Shown here piece by piece: positions 32,661 to 44,844 of a stretch of 57,621 nucleotides of DNA. Both the position numbers and the translations under genes were made by a program. Below the pieces are notes generated by a model that saw only the letters and a list, made by a program, of their open reading frames with translations, was not told the origin of the DNA and did not search any database. This DNA comes from Chara braunii (lineage: Eukaryota; Streptophyta; Charophyceae; Charales; Characeae): NCBI GenBank assembly GCA_003427395.1, contig BFEA01000127.1, forward strand, positions 2,417,600 through 2,475,220, given 5' to 3'. Within the stretch, counting starts at the first letter, position 1, and every line of letters begins with the position of its first letter.

Positions 32661-34200
32661 GGAATTCGGAGCGGTGGTGAGTTGTCTGGCGCATCACCAG
32701 CGACACTCTAATCCTTCTGCCCGAAACTTTATCGTTCCACCCAAAACAATTTAAACAAGGAAAACGAAAAAAAAAATACTTGACGTTGGCATGGGAAGAT
32801 ACGAACGCCCCGCCGGACCGAGTTGCTGGGGGGGCAACCCCTCATCCTTGAGGCGTTTTAGGTTTCCCGGGACAGCGAGTAAGTCAGCATCATGGACAAG
32901 CTTAGGACCTTGAACTCCACGCCTGGGACTAACGTCTGACCAGATAAAACCTTTGAGTAGGGGAAAACGTAAGCGTGCGGTCGCGTAGCCCTATAAGAGT
33001 TACCCGAGCGTTCGCTTACTCTGATTATCAAGTATCAGGGTGGGAAAAAAACAATCTCACTCAAATAACAAGTTGTGGGGTGATTCACTCTCACGACAGT
33101 TGTGTGGTTTGGCCATCTGAATCCAAACATAATCACTCAACAAGACTCACTCGAGATTTTCTCATACATACCTGCAATCATACTCACAACATTCAAACAA
33201 CATCACACACGCTAAAGGGTCAACTTTCCAACCTTCTGCTTCTCACACCCTGCCTTATGCACACAAGCCCAACCATTTCCCCACCAATCCTCAACAAAGG
33301 TACTCAGTCTTTAAGAAATGACCACTTATAAAGAAACTGGGTGAAAACCCAAAGAATCACACAAATCTTGGCAAGGGTCAAGGCCTTAGGTAGAGAGGCA
33401 GGAGAAATGGGGAAGTTGAGTCGTAGACCGACGAATCGGCAACCGACCTGTTATCAGTGATAACAAAAGAGTGATCCTTTTGAAGGATCAGGCGGAATAG
33501 ATCAAACCTTCAAGCGAAACACGGAAACCTGCATCACAGTACAGGCCAAGAGAACCACTACTATGTTCATGCCAAAAAGGAGAATACTCCCCAAGTCGTA
33601 ATCCAAACTCCTCTAATAGTACCCAGTCACCGAACATCTCCCTTATCCAGGATGGATCTGCTAAGTAGCTCCTAGCTGAAAATTATTCTAACTCCTTAAA
33701 TTATACAAAATTTTGGCATCGCTTCCCGTTAGAAAAGTGCCTTTTCAGAATTTCTACAAGCTAAAAAATGACTAACTCTTTCAAATTTGTAGAAATTTCG
33801 GCAGCGCTTCCCGTAGGAACAGGAGGCTGTCAAGATTTATACAAAGCTGAAAAGACAGAAAAACAAAGCAAGCTATTCTTGGAACTATCTTCTGGCGCCT
33901 GCTTGACGATTTAGAATCGACGATAGCCCACACAACCTCTAGATGAGAGTGTGGCTAGCCCTGATCCTAACTCCTATCAGGGTCAGTCCTATCTTCCTCC
34001 CAAGTTCTCCCTCCCATCATCCATCTTACCTACCTATGGCTCTAGCACTTGGCGAGCATCTAAACAACTAACCTATCAAAAAGACACCCCAAAGTGAGAG
34101 CCCACAAGCATGCATAAACAAACATCTTTCACAATCTCACATAAGTTTAACCTGAATAGTTCATTAGGTCACTCAGTTCTTTCCCTTTAATAACCCCCTT
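32661..34200. other. No gene seen; small adjacent hairpins
   Basis: Two neighbouring perfect hairpins lie at 33450-33464 (GTTATCA-g-TGATAAC) and 33472-33490 (TGATCCTT-ttg-AAGGATCA). A short direct repeat (GCGCTTCCCGTAG / TCGCTTCCCGTTAG) lies near 33720 and 33805. No gene was recognised. Confidence 0.45.
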
Positions 34201-34211
34201 GCCTATGACAT

Positions 34212-35815
34212 AGGATCAGACAAGGTCCTAAGGGTATGCCCAACCTGCCTATGTAAACAGGTAAAAGTACATACAACTGGACTGCCCTAACTTAAGGGTA
34301 TGCCCAACACTACATGAACTCTAGTCATAAAACATGTGACCAGACCGCCCTAATTTAAGGGTACGCCTGACGTAGAGGGTTCGCACAGGAGAAAGCGTAC
34401 AGACTGTCTGCACGCAGCAGATCCAAGATGTGGGGACACCTAAGGATCCCAAGTTCGCAATTTGTTGGAATTCGGGATCGCCCGAAAGTGCAAACACTGG
34501 GGGCGACGGAGGGACCATAGTAGTGATTNATGCCAGACATCACAAAGGGTCCTATGGAGAACACAGATTTGATTGATCATTCACACGGCGTCCATCCAGG
34601 TCGCAGTTGCCAAGCCTCTGCCGGCTTACTTACAGTCGCTAACTAAGGACCTCCGTGAGAGCTGTATGCGAGGAAACTTGCACATACGGTTCGGGAAAGA
34701 CTCTCTGATGCCGCCTGACTTCTGCTTAATCGACGAGGTGAAGCATAGACTGGACTGTTCTAACTCAAGGGTATGCCTAGTTAGCTCATAGACAAAGTTA
34801 CGTAGGGCATAGGATTAGGCTGCCCCAACTTAGGGGTGTGCCTAACCTGCCTATAACAAGTACGAATGACGAGTGGTTAGACCGCCCTAACTTAAGGGTA
34901 CGTCCAACCTACATAACATCAACGACAAGAACATATCACTAGGCCGCCATAACTTAAGGGTACGCATGGCTAGCTTAAACAGGTTAAGGTACATAAGACA
35001 CTATGACCAGGCCGCCCTAACTTAAGGGTACGCCTGATCAGCCCGAACAAGGTACAAACGACGTATGACTAAGCCGCCTTAACTTAAGGGTACGCTTAGC
35101 CTCCGTAACGATAATATAGGAGAACAACCATTGATATACTTGCATAAACTTCATATGTTTTTCTCTTAGTAGGCAGAGGATCAGACCTACCCAACTTAGG
35201 GAGACATCCAATCCTGCCTTGTGTTTCGATGGGAAAATACAAGAAGATTTATACTAACTCTCTGCACCTTTGTATTATTATGAGCATAATACTGAACCGC
35301 TATAAGTTAAGGGTACACTCAGTCTGCCCGAATTACCTTCATTATATTCTTCACTTGCTTCTCTTCTCTTTTTGTTCTACCTGACTTACTGACTGGCTTT
35401 CCCAACTTAGGGTGCCCGGTCTATCAGAATATAAGTTCATATAATATATGTATCAAATTCTATACTTCGGTTGACCACTTTGTTCATGGCTTATGACTAA
35501 GACGCCCTAACTTAAGGGTACGCTCAACCTCATGCCCTTGTCCTCCTCAGAAGAAACATACACAGAACTGGGTCTACGCAACTTAGAATGTCCCCAGCTC
35601 TGTCTTCAGCAACCCAAAAGAAAATATTAGGATTCTGAGTCCTCCCAACTTATGGTGCCCATCCTCCTGTTCAGAAACCCCAGAAGGAAACAGCGATTGG
35701 TCCGTCCAACTTAGGATAGGCCCAACCCTCAAGATCATTCAGTCAGCCCAGCAAACATAAATAAAACATAGCACTGAGCCCACATCAACTTAAAGGAGCT
35801 CATCCTTGGGTTGAC
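34212..35815 (+). repeat. Array of ~17 short hairpin repeats with covarying arms
   Basis: A core close to CCCTAACTTAAGGG recurs at 34285-34298, 34348-34361, 34758-34771, 34823-34836, 34885-34898, 34947-34960, 35015-35028, 35077-35090, 35300-35313 and 35505-35518. Weaker copies lie near 34225, 35190, 35395, 35575, 35640, 35705 and 35785. Most early units are spaced about 60-70 bp apart. Inner arms pair as CCCT/AGGG, CCCC/GGGG or CCTT/AAGG. Outer arms pair as CAGGC/GCCTG, CTAAGC/GCTTAG, TTAGGC/GCCTAA or GTTaGAC/GTCcAAC. A ~370-bp insert with a group II intron domain V splits the array. Confidence 0.78.
34659..34692 (+). ncRNA. Group II intron domain V (fragment of an intron)
   Basis: The 34 nt fold exactly as domain V. 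The lower 9-bp helix GAGCTGTAT/ATACGGTTC carries the AGC catalytic triad in place. An AC bulge and an upper helix GCGAG/CTTGC capped by GAAA complete it. Upstream, CTAACTAAGGACCTCCGTGA fits the linker before domain V. I could not identify a proper domain VI, a 5' end or a maturase, so this is a fragment. Group II introns belong to organelles and bacteria, which suggests organellar DNA moved to the nucleus or an organellar contig stretch. Confidence 0.82.
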
Positions 35816-38800
35816 CCGGTCAAACTTCATGCAATACAACCTTTCTCCCTCCTTCCCCCAATTCATTTTGTCTGAATTCACTCAAAGGATTATCCGACCT
35901 CTCATATATACTTGTTTGTTTAGCCTTTCACAATACCTGTCCTGACATACATAGCAAAACAGAAAGTAATATCCTTACATAGTTGTATTCAGATACCCAG
36001 GGATAAAAAATAGGGGAAGGGATCACACGCGTCAAACCAACTTATACCTGAAGTTTTCTACCTCCAGAACCCCGTCTGGGTTCCGACAGAGCTCCCGCAA
36101 TCGGTGGGTGGACCTCTCACAAGGTCTTGATGCGGACGTACGGGTTGCAATCCCGCCTGCCGCCTGCCGCCTTCCTCTTGTAGCCTTAGATCAGACTGAG
36201 AGTAAGAAGGATAGAAGGAGAATGTTCAGACTCTCGAGATCCAAGAGTGGGTGCGCTCATACTCACGGGAGAGGGCCTTGGAATCTGGGTGCGCCTGAGG
36301 GCTCCGCAATGGCAGCCAAGTCACATGAGCTTGGTCACACTGTATTCAAACTGCTGAGCCCAACCCTCCTGACGAACGTCACCATTTCTCCAAGTTATGA
36401 CCAACAACCCTTTCTCGCAGCCCAAACACTTTCCTCATACTACCCCTCCGCTGCCCAACATGGATCTGCAGTCCTGCCTTCCAAACAGTCGCCGTACTTA
36501 GAACATCGCAACAGTTCGCAGCGGCCCAGCAACTGCTGCAGAAGAAGATGCAGCCACAATGAGTAATGAGGCATACAACTATGGAGCTGCAAAAGGCGCA
36601 GCAGCGACAAGGATGCTCAGTGGCGAGCACACCGATAACAAGGTATCACCAAGCGCCACAAGCACGGCAACCGCGCACAACAGTAACCCAGCGGCCAGCG
36701 CTGCAATCCTCACAAGTCAACTGCTACTCAACAGCCTGCTGTTACTGGGCCTTCGCAATCGTGTTGGCGGCAAGGATGACAATACCTAAACCTAGATTCA
36801 CCAAAACCACAGTGGCAACGCTGCCTGTCGCAATTGTTGTCGAGTACTCGGCAAGATGCAGCCTGCAGCAGCAGCGCCAGTCCTAAAAAGTGGGAGTCCC
36901 TTGCCAGGCCTCCATGACGCAATAGTGGTCTCCTCCTGATTAAAAACACCGGCCGTAGCAGTAGCCCACTTGGAACAGCAACAGCCTTCGCAGTAGGCTG
37001 GCAAAATACCAATCCCAACGATGCTCAACAAGTGCAATAAGACCAGCTTACTCCCCCAGCCCGGCCAACAGGGCAAGATAACGCTCAGCCGAAGTGCCCC
37101 GCAAGACGAGTAATTAACAACATTTAATTACTCAGTTGACGTGAGGTACCTCCGATGCATAGTAGTTGGAATCCGCGATCGAGCCTCAGAACGCAGTAGC
37201 ACTGAAGGCTAGCGTTCTGCCTGAGTAGTAGCTGAGAGTCAACAATAGCTACTGCAATACCGGTCCCGACTGAGGAATCACCCGTCAGTCTGAGCCCAGG
37301 TCCACACTGGACTGGATAAGCCAGCAGCCACTCCAACTCTCGAAACCAGCAACCTCTGAGTCCCCAAACGTGGTTCAGCAGCTCCTTGCGACGACAACAG
37401 TCCTTGCTGCCGCTGGAACCCAGCAGCTCCTCACGCAGTATGGCGTTCCTGTCTCCCACAGTTCTCGTGTAGGTAAACCTCTCCTATCTTCCCTCCCTCT
37501 CTCTCTCTGTAGTATGTGGCTAGTTTGAGTAGTGGAGCAGGCAGCACCCCAGTCAACTGCCAGTTTCGTCACCTTGCCATTGGCCGTACTCCACTCTTAC
37601 TGACCGACCTGCTGACACTTGGCTCAGTCGACGGCTTGCCCCTGCCCTGCCCTGTTTAAGGAAACGGGCAGTTCGTAGCGCTATAGGTACTCCATGTGGC
37701 GGACTGGGCAGTGTCCTGCCCAACTGCCCTGATTGACAGGAGGGGCCCCTCACCCGCTAGGTAAGTCTGCCTCTCTGCCGCTTTCCCCCTTCCCCCTCAA
37801 TCTTCAGACTGAACAAGGGCAATGGCCCTTCCGCTAAGGCTCGGGGGGATCAGGCGGGATAGGACTCTGCCCTCGCCGTCGATAGCAAACAACACGAACT
37901 CTCGGCTACAATCTGGCCCGATGTTCTTGCCAAGCCCCCCCTTCCTGGCGGTCGATGCTTGGTTCACTGTTACAGCGAACGTAGGCGACCCCGATTCTGA
38001 AGACAGAGTCGACAGAAAGGGAGTAGAAAGGGGGGCGAGTAAGGAGCAGGCTGCGTCGAGCTATGGACGAAGAGGGAGGAGGGTGTCGGACTATCGACCG
38101 GGTTCTTGAATGAGCTCTACAAGTGAGAGCTCTAAACTAAGGTTCTGGACAGGGCGAGTGCGGTGGCGGAGGCAGATTTACGTTGGTATAGCAGCAAGTT
38201 CGGCACGAACGGCAGGAGCTGCGCAGCCTGCTATGTCGGGGTATCGGTTGGGGGCGAAGGGGAAGAAGTCAGGATAGGGAGGCCCTTACCTGGTAACGAA
38301 GGAGGCACGAGGGAGGTTGACGCAGTTGGTTCTCCTATTAGGACGGTAAGCTTGGCATCTTCAGGCACACGCGCAGGTCCCTGCTTGGCTTGATCTAGGT
38401 GCACTTGGCCGTAATATTGACCGGGTGCATCGGACTCAGGATTGGAGGTTGAGCTTCGGGCTAGACTGGGCGCGGACAGGTTGACGGTGAATCTATCTAT
38501 GTTCATCCTATCTCGCCCGATTCTATAAGGAGTCGGGAGAGATACCAGCCGGTTCCCCCCAGCCGTTTTCCCCGCTTACAGCCTGCGTCCAAGGCCTAGT
38601 AGTGCCGCCCTTGGCTGCCTTGAAGGCAAGGCCCTGCTTGGCCCACCCCACGCGCCTGCTCCACCATGGTATGGCTGCGGCCGAGCCTCCCATTGCCTGC
38701 CGCGAACGCCCTTTTACCGCCCCCCTGCCGAAGAAACCCCAACTTTTGCTCTAGTTTGTGTCGTTCCTAGCGGCGGCTCCTACTATTGACGAGGCGTGGT

Positions 38801-39475
38801 CAACCTAGTGCCTGCGAATATTTCACACGACGCCGCTCTGAACGTCGGCCTCTAGTAAGTCAGACAACATCCTCCTCTAGTCACACCCTTACCTAGTCAA
38901 CGCGACGCTGCCTGTAACTTGGCCCGTGCGTGCGAGGTCGCGACTACCTCAGAAATTCTAGCCTAGCACTTACTTGTTCTACTGGCGTCTCATAGTCTTC
39001 CAGTGATCACCCGTTCGGTCGAGCTAACGCGCGCCCACAAGGTGCGGGCTCACACACTCTCTGATAAAAAAAAATGGGACGCGCCTCTAAATATCGCCAA
39101 AAGCTTTCTTTCTGTAAGTTGCAAAGGGTATTTGGGCCGACAGCGCGCCCTTAAGGATGGAGGTGACAATCATCAAAAGAGCTATGAGCAACTGTAGAAG
39201 GGAGTTCGCCCCTTCGGAACGACAAAGGGAGAGAGATGAGTCAAATCAAACCGAGGGCAGCGATCAAGCAAAATGGAATAAGGAAATAACGAGGATCTCT
39301 CCATTGGGAGAATAATATAACATCTGCATCATTGAGGATACTTAAAAAAATTACACAAGAGGAGGCAATGCACAGATAATATAGCATAGTGCTCATAACA
39401 GAATCACAATACAACTACATTATTTAACATACACATAGCACAGGCTCGTTCAGGTACACGGGACACACATATCAT

Positions 39476-39477
<2 letters not shown>
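35816..39477. other. No gene recognised; GC-rich, CAG/CTG-rich zone
   Basis: 36.4-37.6 kb is rich in CAGCA/TGCTG words. Open frames such as 36108-36566 (+, 152 residues) and 37822-38109 (+, 95 residues) show no domain I recognise. The base composition differs from the LINE zones on either side. Together with the domain V fragment this keeps an organellar origin open but does not prove it. Confidence 0.4.
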
Positions 39478-39532
<55 letters not shown>

Positions 39533-39537
39533 CCCCC

Positions 39538-39580
<43 letters not shown>

Positions 39581-40563
39581 ACAACACCCCCTGCAGTGCT
39601 AGTGCTGCTGGTAAAAGCAGGCACCACTAGCACCCGGGGAGAGGCTCCATCTATTGGTGGGGAGCATCACCTGTTGGAAAATGGGTCAAGCGTCCCTTAC
39701 ACATAACGAATCAGGAGAGTGTCAGGAAATACAACTGAGTAAGACACCTGCCAGAATTGATTACTCTGTCCTCCAGAGGATTGACTGTGCAAGTTGGTGC
39801 TGAGAGACTAGTTCCTTCCTCTCCCAAAAACCTTTTTCATCCCTTCCCCCACTATCAATCCCTTTGTTCTACTCCATATCGGCTAGCACATTTTGTGCAG
39901 CAGCCACTGAATTTTAATCAGGACAATGCCAGGAAATATAATTGGGAAAGACTGAGAAAGACACCTGCCAGCATTGATTACTCTGACTGTGCAGGTTGTT
40001 GGGAGCAAGGAAAACCTCTTTGCCCTGTACTAGGCGCCATATACCTGCCCCTGAGAGACTAGTTCTCCCTCTCCCAAAAAAACTCTACCACCCCATCTTC
40101 CACCATCAATCCTTCAGCTCCACTTCGATGTTGGCTGGCAGCTTTGTGCGGTCAGTTGTCATCTGCTTACGCTGCGCCGTACCATTGCATGTTCACCATT
40201 GTCAGCTGATGAGGCGGGAAGGGGTCCGGGAAGTCTGTGGGTGGGCGCCGCGGGACCCCTTAGTCCACCTTGGTCCACTCTTTGAAGCAGATGCAGTAGT
40301 CCCTTTTGAAATCATCCCGTTCCTGCCCCCTTGTTCACTACCTAGCCAGTCCCCTGAGAATTGGTTGATTGCTTGCTTAATGTCTTTTTTAAGGTGGTAC
40401 AAGTCTAATTGGCTTTTGACTTTATGCCACTACGTGAGGAGTTCTTGATTGATGCTGTCTGATCATTTCCGTCACTTCCTCCCCCTCTACTCGAACCCCT
40501 CAATAAAATGTATACAACGTTTTCTCCAGAGTGCCCAGATGATGGCTCTCCTTCCTATCTTAC

Positions 40564-40729
40564 CACTAGTACACGGCCCCAATCCAAAACTTGTCACCAC
40601 AAGAAAACGAGGGCGAAACCTCAAACGCCACACCTGCGGTTAATAAATTAGATCGGCGGTCACAGTTTCGTCTCGTGCCTCCAGAATTTGAGGTGTCACG
40701 CCCGCGGCGCAGGTGCCCATGTACTAGTG
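40564..40729. mobile_element. 166-bp CACTA-like non-autonomous insertion in LINE B
   Basis: The ends are CACTAGTACACGG and, reverse complemented, CACTAGTACATGGG. The flanking LINE sequence is continuous in LINE A, so this is an insertion. CTT is present on both sides (40559-40561 and 40730-40732), with two extra bases on the left. CACTA elements make 3-bp duplications. Confidence 0.68.
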
Positions 40730-42367
40730 CTTTAAACATATTGTTCTCGAAGTCTTTGTCTGTGGGGGAGGTCCATGCCTCGCAGAGCAACACTTTCCAA
40801 TCCCATGGCCAAGTGGATCCAGTATCCAAGAGGTTCCATATCCTATCCCACCATCGTCATGTTAGCACCGCTCCTGGCACTGTAGGAAGATATGTTCTAT
40901 GGTTTCCAGAATCTTTCGAGAGGGGAAGGAGGTATGACAGGATTTGCACCATGGCAGCACCAAACCTTTTTGTTCAAGGTATGTGCGGTCCACCAGCCAG
41001 TTATTAGTGGGGAGACAACGATGTTCTATCCGCCATTGTAGTGTGGCGAACTTCGCTAGTTTGGATCTCATGGTTATAAACCATCTAATAGGGCGAAAAA
41101 AATCATTTCCCACATTCAGATGAGCCTGTCAGCGAACCCTCACTATCTCTCTCAAGTTCACTGTTCGTCGCAACAACCGGTATGTGTCCTTTACAATCAG
41201 GTTAAATAGTTGTTTATCTGAAGTGGCCAGCGTTCTGCGTGCAGGCCTCCAGTGCCACTCCCCTGGGTCGAAGAGGAGCTGTTCCAGAGGGGTCTCTGGT
41301 TGAAAACCAACCCATACATCCTTTTGCCTTATCACCCAAATTTTGTGCACCTCTTCATTCTTACACCACCTCACCGCCTCCAGGATGTATTTTGAGATAA
41401 CATTGTCCTTCCCCCTGTGGAGGAGGCTGAGCAAGGACTCCTCAGCCCGTACCTCCACCACGTTGCCCACAATCTCAGCATCTCCCGGGGTCACCACCCA
41501 GTCTCCTTCTACCAATCGCGGTCCCTTACGAAGAGTACGTACCCAGTCGAGAGGGACCGCAAAAATCAATCCGTCATTGGGGCCCTCAATTGCAGTGTCG
41601 TCTTCCAATTTTTGTTCTTTGGTCCCATATATCCTTGATTTTGACTATACCCTTCCTGACCCAGCTACTCCATGGGGGGTCCGAGCTGCGGTACACCCTC
41701 CCATTTCTATCGGTGATGTTTCTGTTGCCAAAGAGGGGTTGTCGCATCACCTCTTCCCATGTGGTTGGCGGGGTTTTGTCTCGCAACGGCAACTAGCATC
41801 AGACTTTAAGAATCCGAGGCCAGAAATCATCCCTGGACATATCTCTTCTTGCTTCGTCCCAGCCCGAGTTCTTGATAGTCTGAGAGCGCCGCGGTAGGGA
41901 CCAGTAGCGGTCCTCCAACCAAATCAATGGGTGTACACCTTGCGGCGCTTGAGGGACTAGCCTGGGGATCTGTTCCAGGGCAAAGGAGAGTCATGGAAGG
42001 TCTGGCGTGAACAACATTTTTCTCACCCATTGTATCAGCGATGCCGTAACCTGGATATTCGGGTCTAAGATTCCCAACCCCCCTTTATCTTTAGGCTGGA
42101 TTACCGACGACCAAACCACCCAACTAATGACATTGGGCAGCTCGCTGTTACCTCTCCACAACAGGGCGGTTACTTGCCTTTTGAGTGATTTTAACCGCTT
42201 CTTTGCAGAGAGCCCAGATTGCAGATTTGTACCAGAGAGCCACCAATACCGAGTTGTTAATTGCAAGTGCCCTGCCTATTAGAGATGTGTGCTTATCATT
42301 CCATTGCATTAATTTCTGCAATGCCGGCTTAAGGACTCATTCATCGTTCGATGCTGGTCTTCCAAGC

Positions 42368-43307
42368 CGTGTTGTCACGCGGGATCCCCGGGCCTCAAGC
42401 CGGGGTGGGAGTTTTACCCCCAGACCCCCGGCAGCGGGGACCACCGACCCCCGCACCCCGCCATCCACCCCCNNNNNNNNNNNNNNNNNNNNNNNNNNNN
42501 NNNNNNNNNNNNNNNNNNNNNNNNNNNNNNNNNNNNNNNNNNNNNNNNNNNNNNNNNNNNNNNNNNNNNNNNNNNNNNNNNNNNNNNNNNNNNNNNNNNN
42601 NNNNNNNNNNNNNNNNNNNNNNNNNNNNNNNNNNNNNNNNNNNNNNNNNNNNNNNNNNNNNNNNNNNNNNNNNNNNNNNNNNNNNNNNNNNNNNNNNNNN
42701 NNNNNNNNNNNNNNNNNNNNNNNNNNNNNNNNNNNNNNNNNNNNNNNNNNNNNNNNNNNNNNNNNNNNNNNNNNNNNNNNNNNNNNNNNNNNNNNNNNNN
42801 NNNNNNNNNNNNNNNNNNNNNNNNNNNNNNNNNNNNNNNNNNNNNNNNNNNNNNNNNNNNNNNNNNNNNNNNNNNNNNNNNNNNNNNNNNNNNNNNNNNN
42901 NNNNNNNNNNNNNNNNNNNNNNNNNNNNNNNNNNNNNNNNNNNNNNNNNNNNNNNNNNNNNNNNNNNNNNNNNNNNNNNNNNNNNNNNNNNNNNNNNNNN
43001 NNNNNNNNNNNNNNNNNNNNNNNNNNNNNNNNNNNNNNNNNNNNNNNNNNNNNNNNNNNNNNNNNNNNNNNNNNNNNNNNNNNNNNNNNNNNNNNNNNNN
43101 NNNNNNNNNNNNNNNNNNNNNNNNNNNNNNNNNNNNNNNNNNNNNNNNNNNNNNNNNNNNNNNNNNNNNNNNNNNNNNNNNNNNNNNNNNNNNNNNNNNN
43201 NNNNNNNNNNNNNNNNNNNNNNNNNNNNNNNNNNNNNNNNNNNNNNNNNNNNNNNNNNNNNNNNNNNNNNNNNNNNNNNNNNNNNNNNNNNNNNNNNNNN
43301 NNNNNNN

Positions 43308-43347
<40 letters not shown>

Positions 43348-43415
43348 GCCCCTCCCGGGCCGGGGTCAGAGGACCACCGCACCGGACCCCCGGGGCCGGG
43401 GCTGTGACAACCCTG
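42368..43415. mobile_element. TIR-bounded insertion with 9-bp duplication, interrupted by a gap
   Basis: LINE B sequence CTTCCAAGC appears at both edges (42359-42367 and 43416-43424), a 9-bp target duplication. The insert ends in GTTGTCAC (42371-42378) and GTGACAAC (43404-43411). The visible interior is very GC-rich, with a T-run after the gap. A 9-bp duplication is usual for Mutator-like elements, but the interior is mostly unknown. Confidence 0.6.
42473..43307. other. Assembly gap (835 N)
   Basis: Unknown sequence inside the inserted element. Long reading frames across it are artefacts. Confidence 1.
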
Positions 43416-44436
43416 CTTCCAAGCGTCGTCAACATAATTCCTAATACTAACCGGGGCCTCTTCTGGTAGACATTTAACCCGTGACATGTCCGGGGGGCGC
43501 GCCCCTTAATGGTGGATCCACCACCCAGAGTTTTGTTTCCCCAGTTAACGGTCATGTCTGAAACCGCCATGAACCTCTCCGACAGTTGCCTAATTTCCTC
43601 CGTATTCTCAAGGGTGGCATCAACCATGATGGTCAAATCGTCCGCAAACATCGAACAAACGAGGATTGCCTCCTCCGGGATGGCAGAGATCTGTAGTTTG
43701 GTTAGATCTTTGTTAGCTTGGAGATTCGCCGCCATGCCGACATGACGATAATGAAGAGGAAGGGGACTAAAGGTTTTCCTTGGCGGACCAACCGTCGCAA
43801 CGGGATCACCGGTGCTAGGAGGTCATTTACCTGAACGGTTGTGGTGGCATTGTGGTGTAAAATCGAGATCCAACGCCGAAAATATCCAACGCCCTTTGAC
43901 AACCCCGTCTGCGTCAGGTGAATGAGATCCTCTAAAACCGGGATCAGACGGTTTGCCAGTGTTTTCGCTAGCATTTCATAAACGTCTGTGAGCAGGGTTA
44001 TCAGTCGATAGTTTTTTATATCCATCCTATCCCCCTTTTTGTGCAGCAGGGTGAGAACACCTTGCCTTACCAGCTTGCCCATGCAGCCTGATTCACACAC
44101 CTGGCGATAGAAACCCATGAGATCCGGGGCCATTTGGTTCCTGAATGTTTCCCATAATTCGTTTGGGAGTCCATCCACCCCCGGGGTCTTTTCCTCGTCC
44201 ATTTGCATTAACGCTGTCCATATTTCCGCCTGTGACAACGGACGGTCGAGTTAGTCTCTTTGCTGACCGATCAAGGTTTTCATCATTGGTTTAGAGAATT
44301 CCACAATCTCCTTCTCTCTGGCAGCCTCCTCTTGCCGAGCATACCTTGAGGTGAACAGGTCCTTAAAAAAGGTTCTCGCAATTTTCATGCATTGTGGCGT
44401 GGAGGTTACTACCTCCCTATCAGTTCACTGCAGATC

Positions 44437-44844
44437 GTATAGTGCCTCTATGATTGACCTTCGTGAACGCGCTCGGGCCATGCTGAAAAACTTCTTGACC
44501 ATTGACCCTTTAGTCTGGTGACGGGTCAGCCGCCCCCAAATACGTGTGCCTTCCCAGCGGTGTGCTGCGTAAGCCTGAAGTTGTTGTTGCAAAGACTGCA
44601 ATTGTGAGTCCTGTGTGTGTGCTGTCTCTTATACACATCTAGATGTGTATAAGAGACAGGTATAGTGCCTCTATGATTGACCTTCGTGAACGCGCTCGGG
44701 CCATGCTGAAAAACTTCTTGACCATTGACCCTTTAGTCTGGTGACGGGTCAGCCGCCCCCAAATACGTGTGCCTTCCCAGCGGTGTGCTGCGTAAGCCTG
44801 AAGTTGTTGTTGCAAAGACTGCAATTGTGAGTCCTGTGTGTGTG
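44437..44844. repeat. False 185-bp tandem duplication around an adapter
   Basis: 44437-44621 is repeated identically at 44660-44844, with the adapter between. LINE A has this segment once. The true sequence is almost certainly a single copy. Confidence 0.93.
44622..44659. other. Nextera mate-pair junction adapter (artefact)
   Basis: CTGTCTCTTATACACATCT followed by its reverse complement, as at 14284-14321. Confidence 0.97.

Noticed and set aside
34212-35815. CRISPR-like array
   Set aside because: Units are imperfect, spacing varies, the genome is eukaryotic, and no cas genes are present.
42185-43735. Open frames of 357-446 residues
   Set aside because: They cross the 835-N gap inside LINE B; only the flanking LINE pieces are real.
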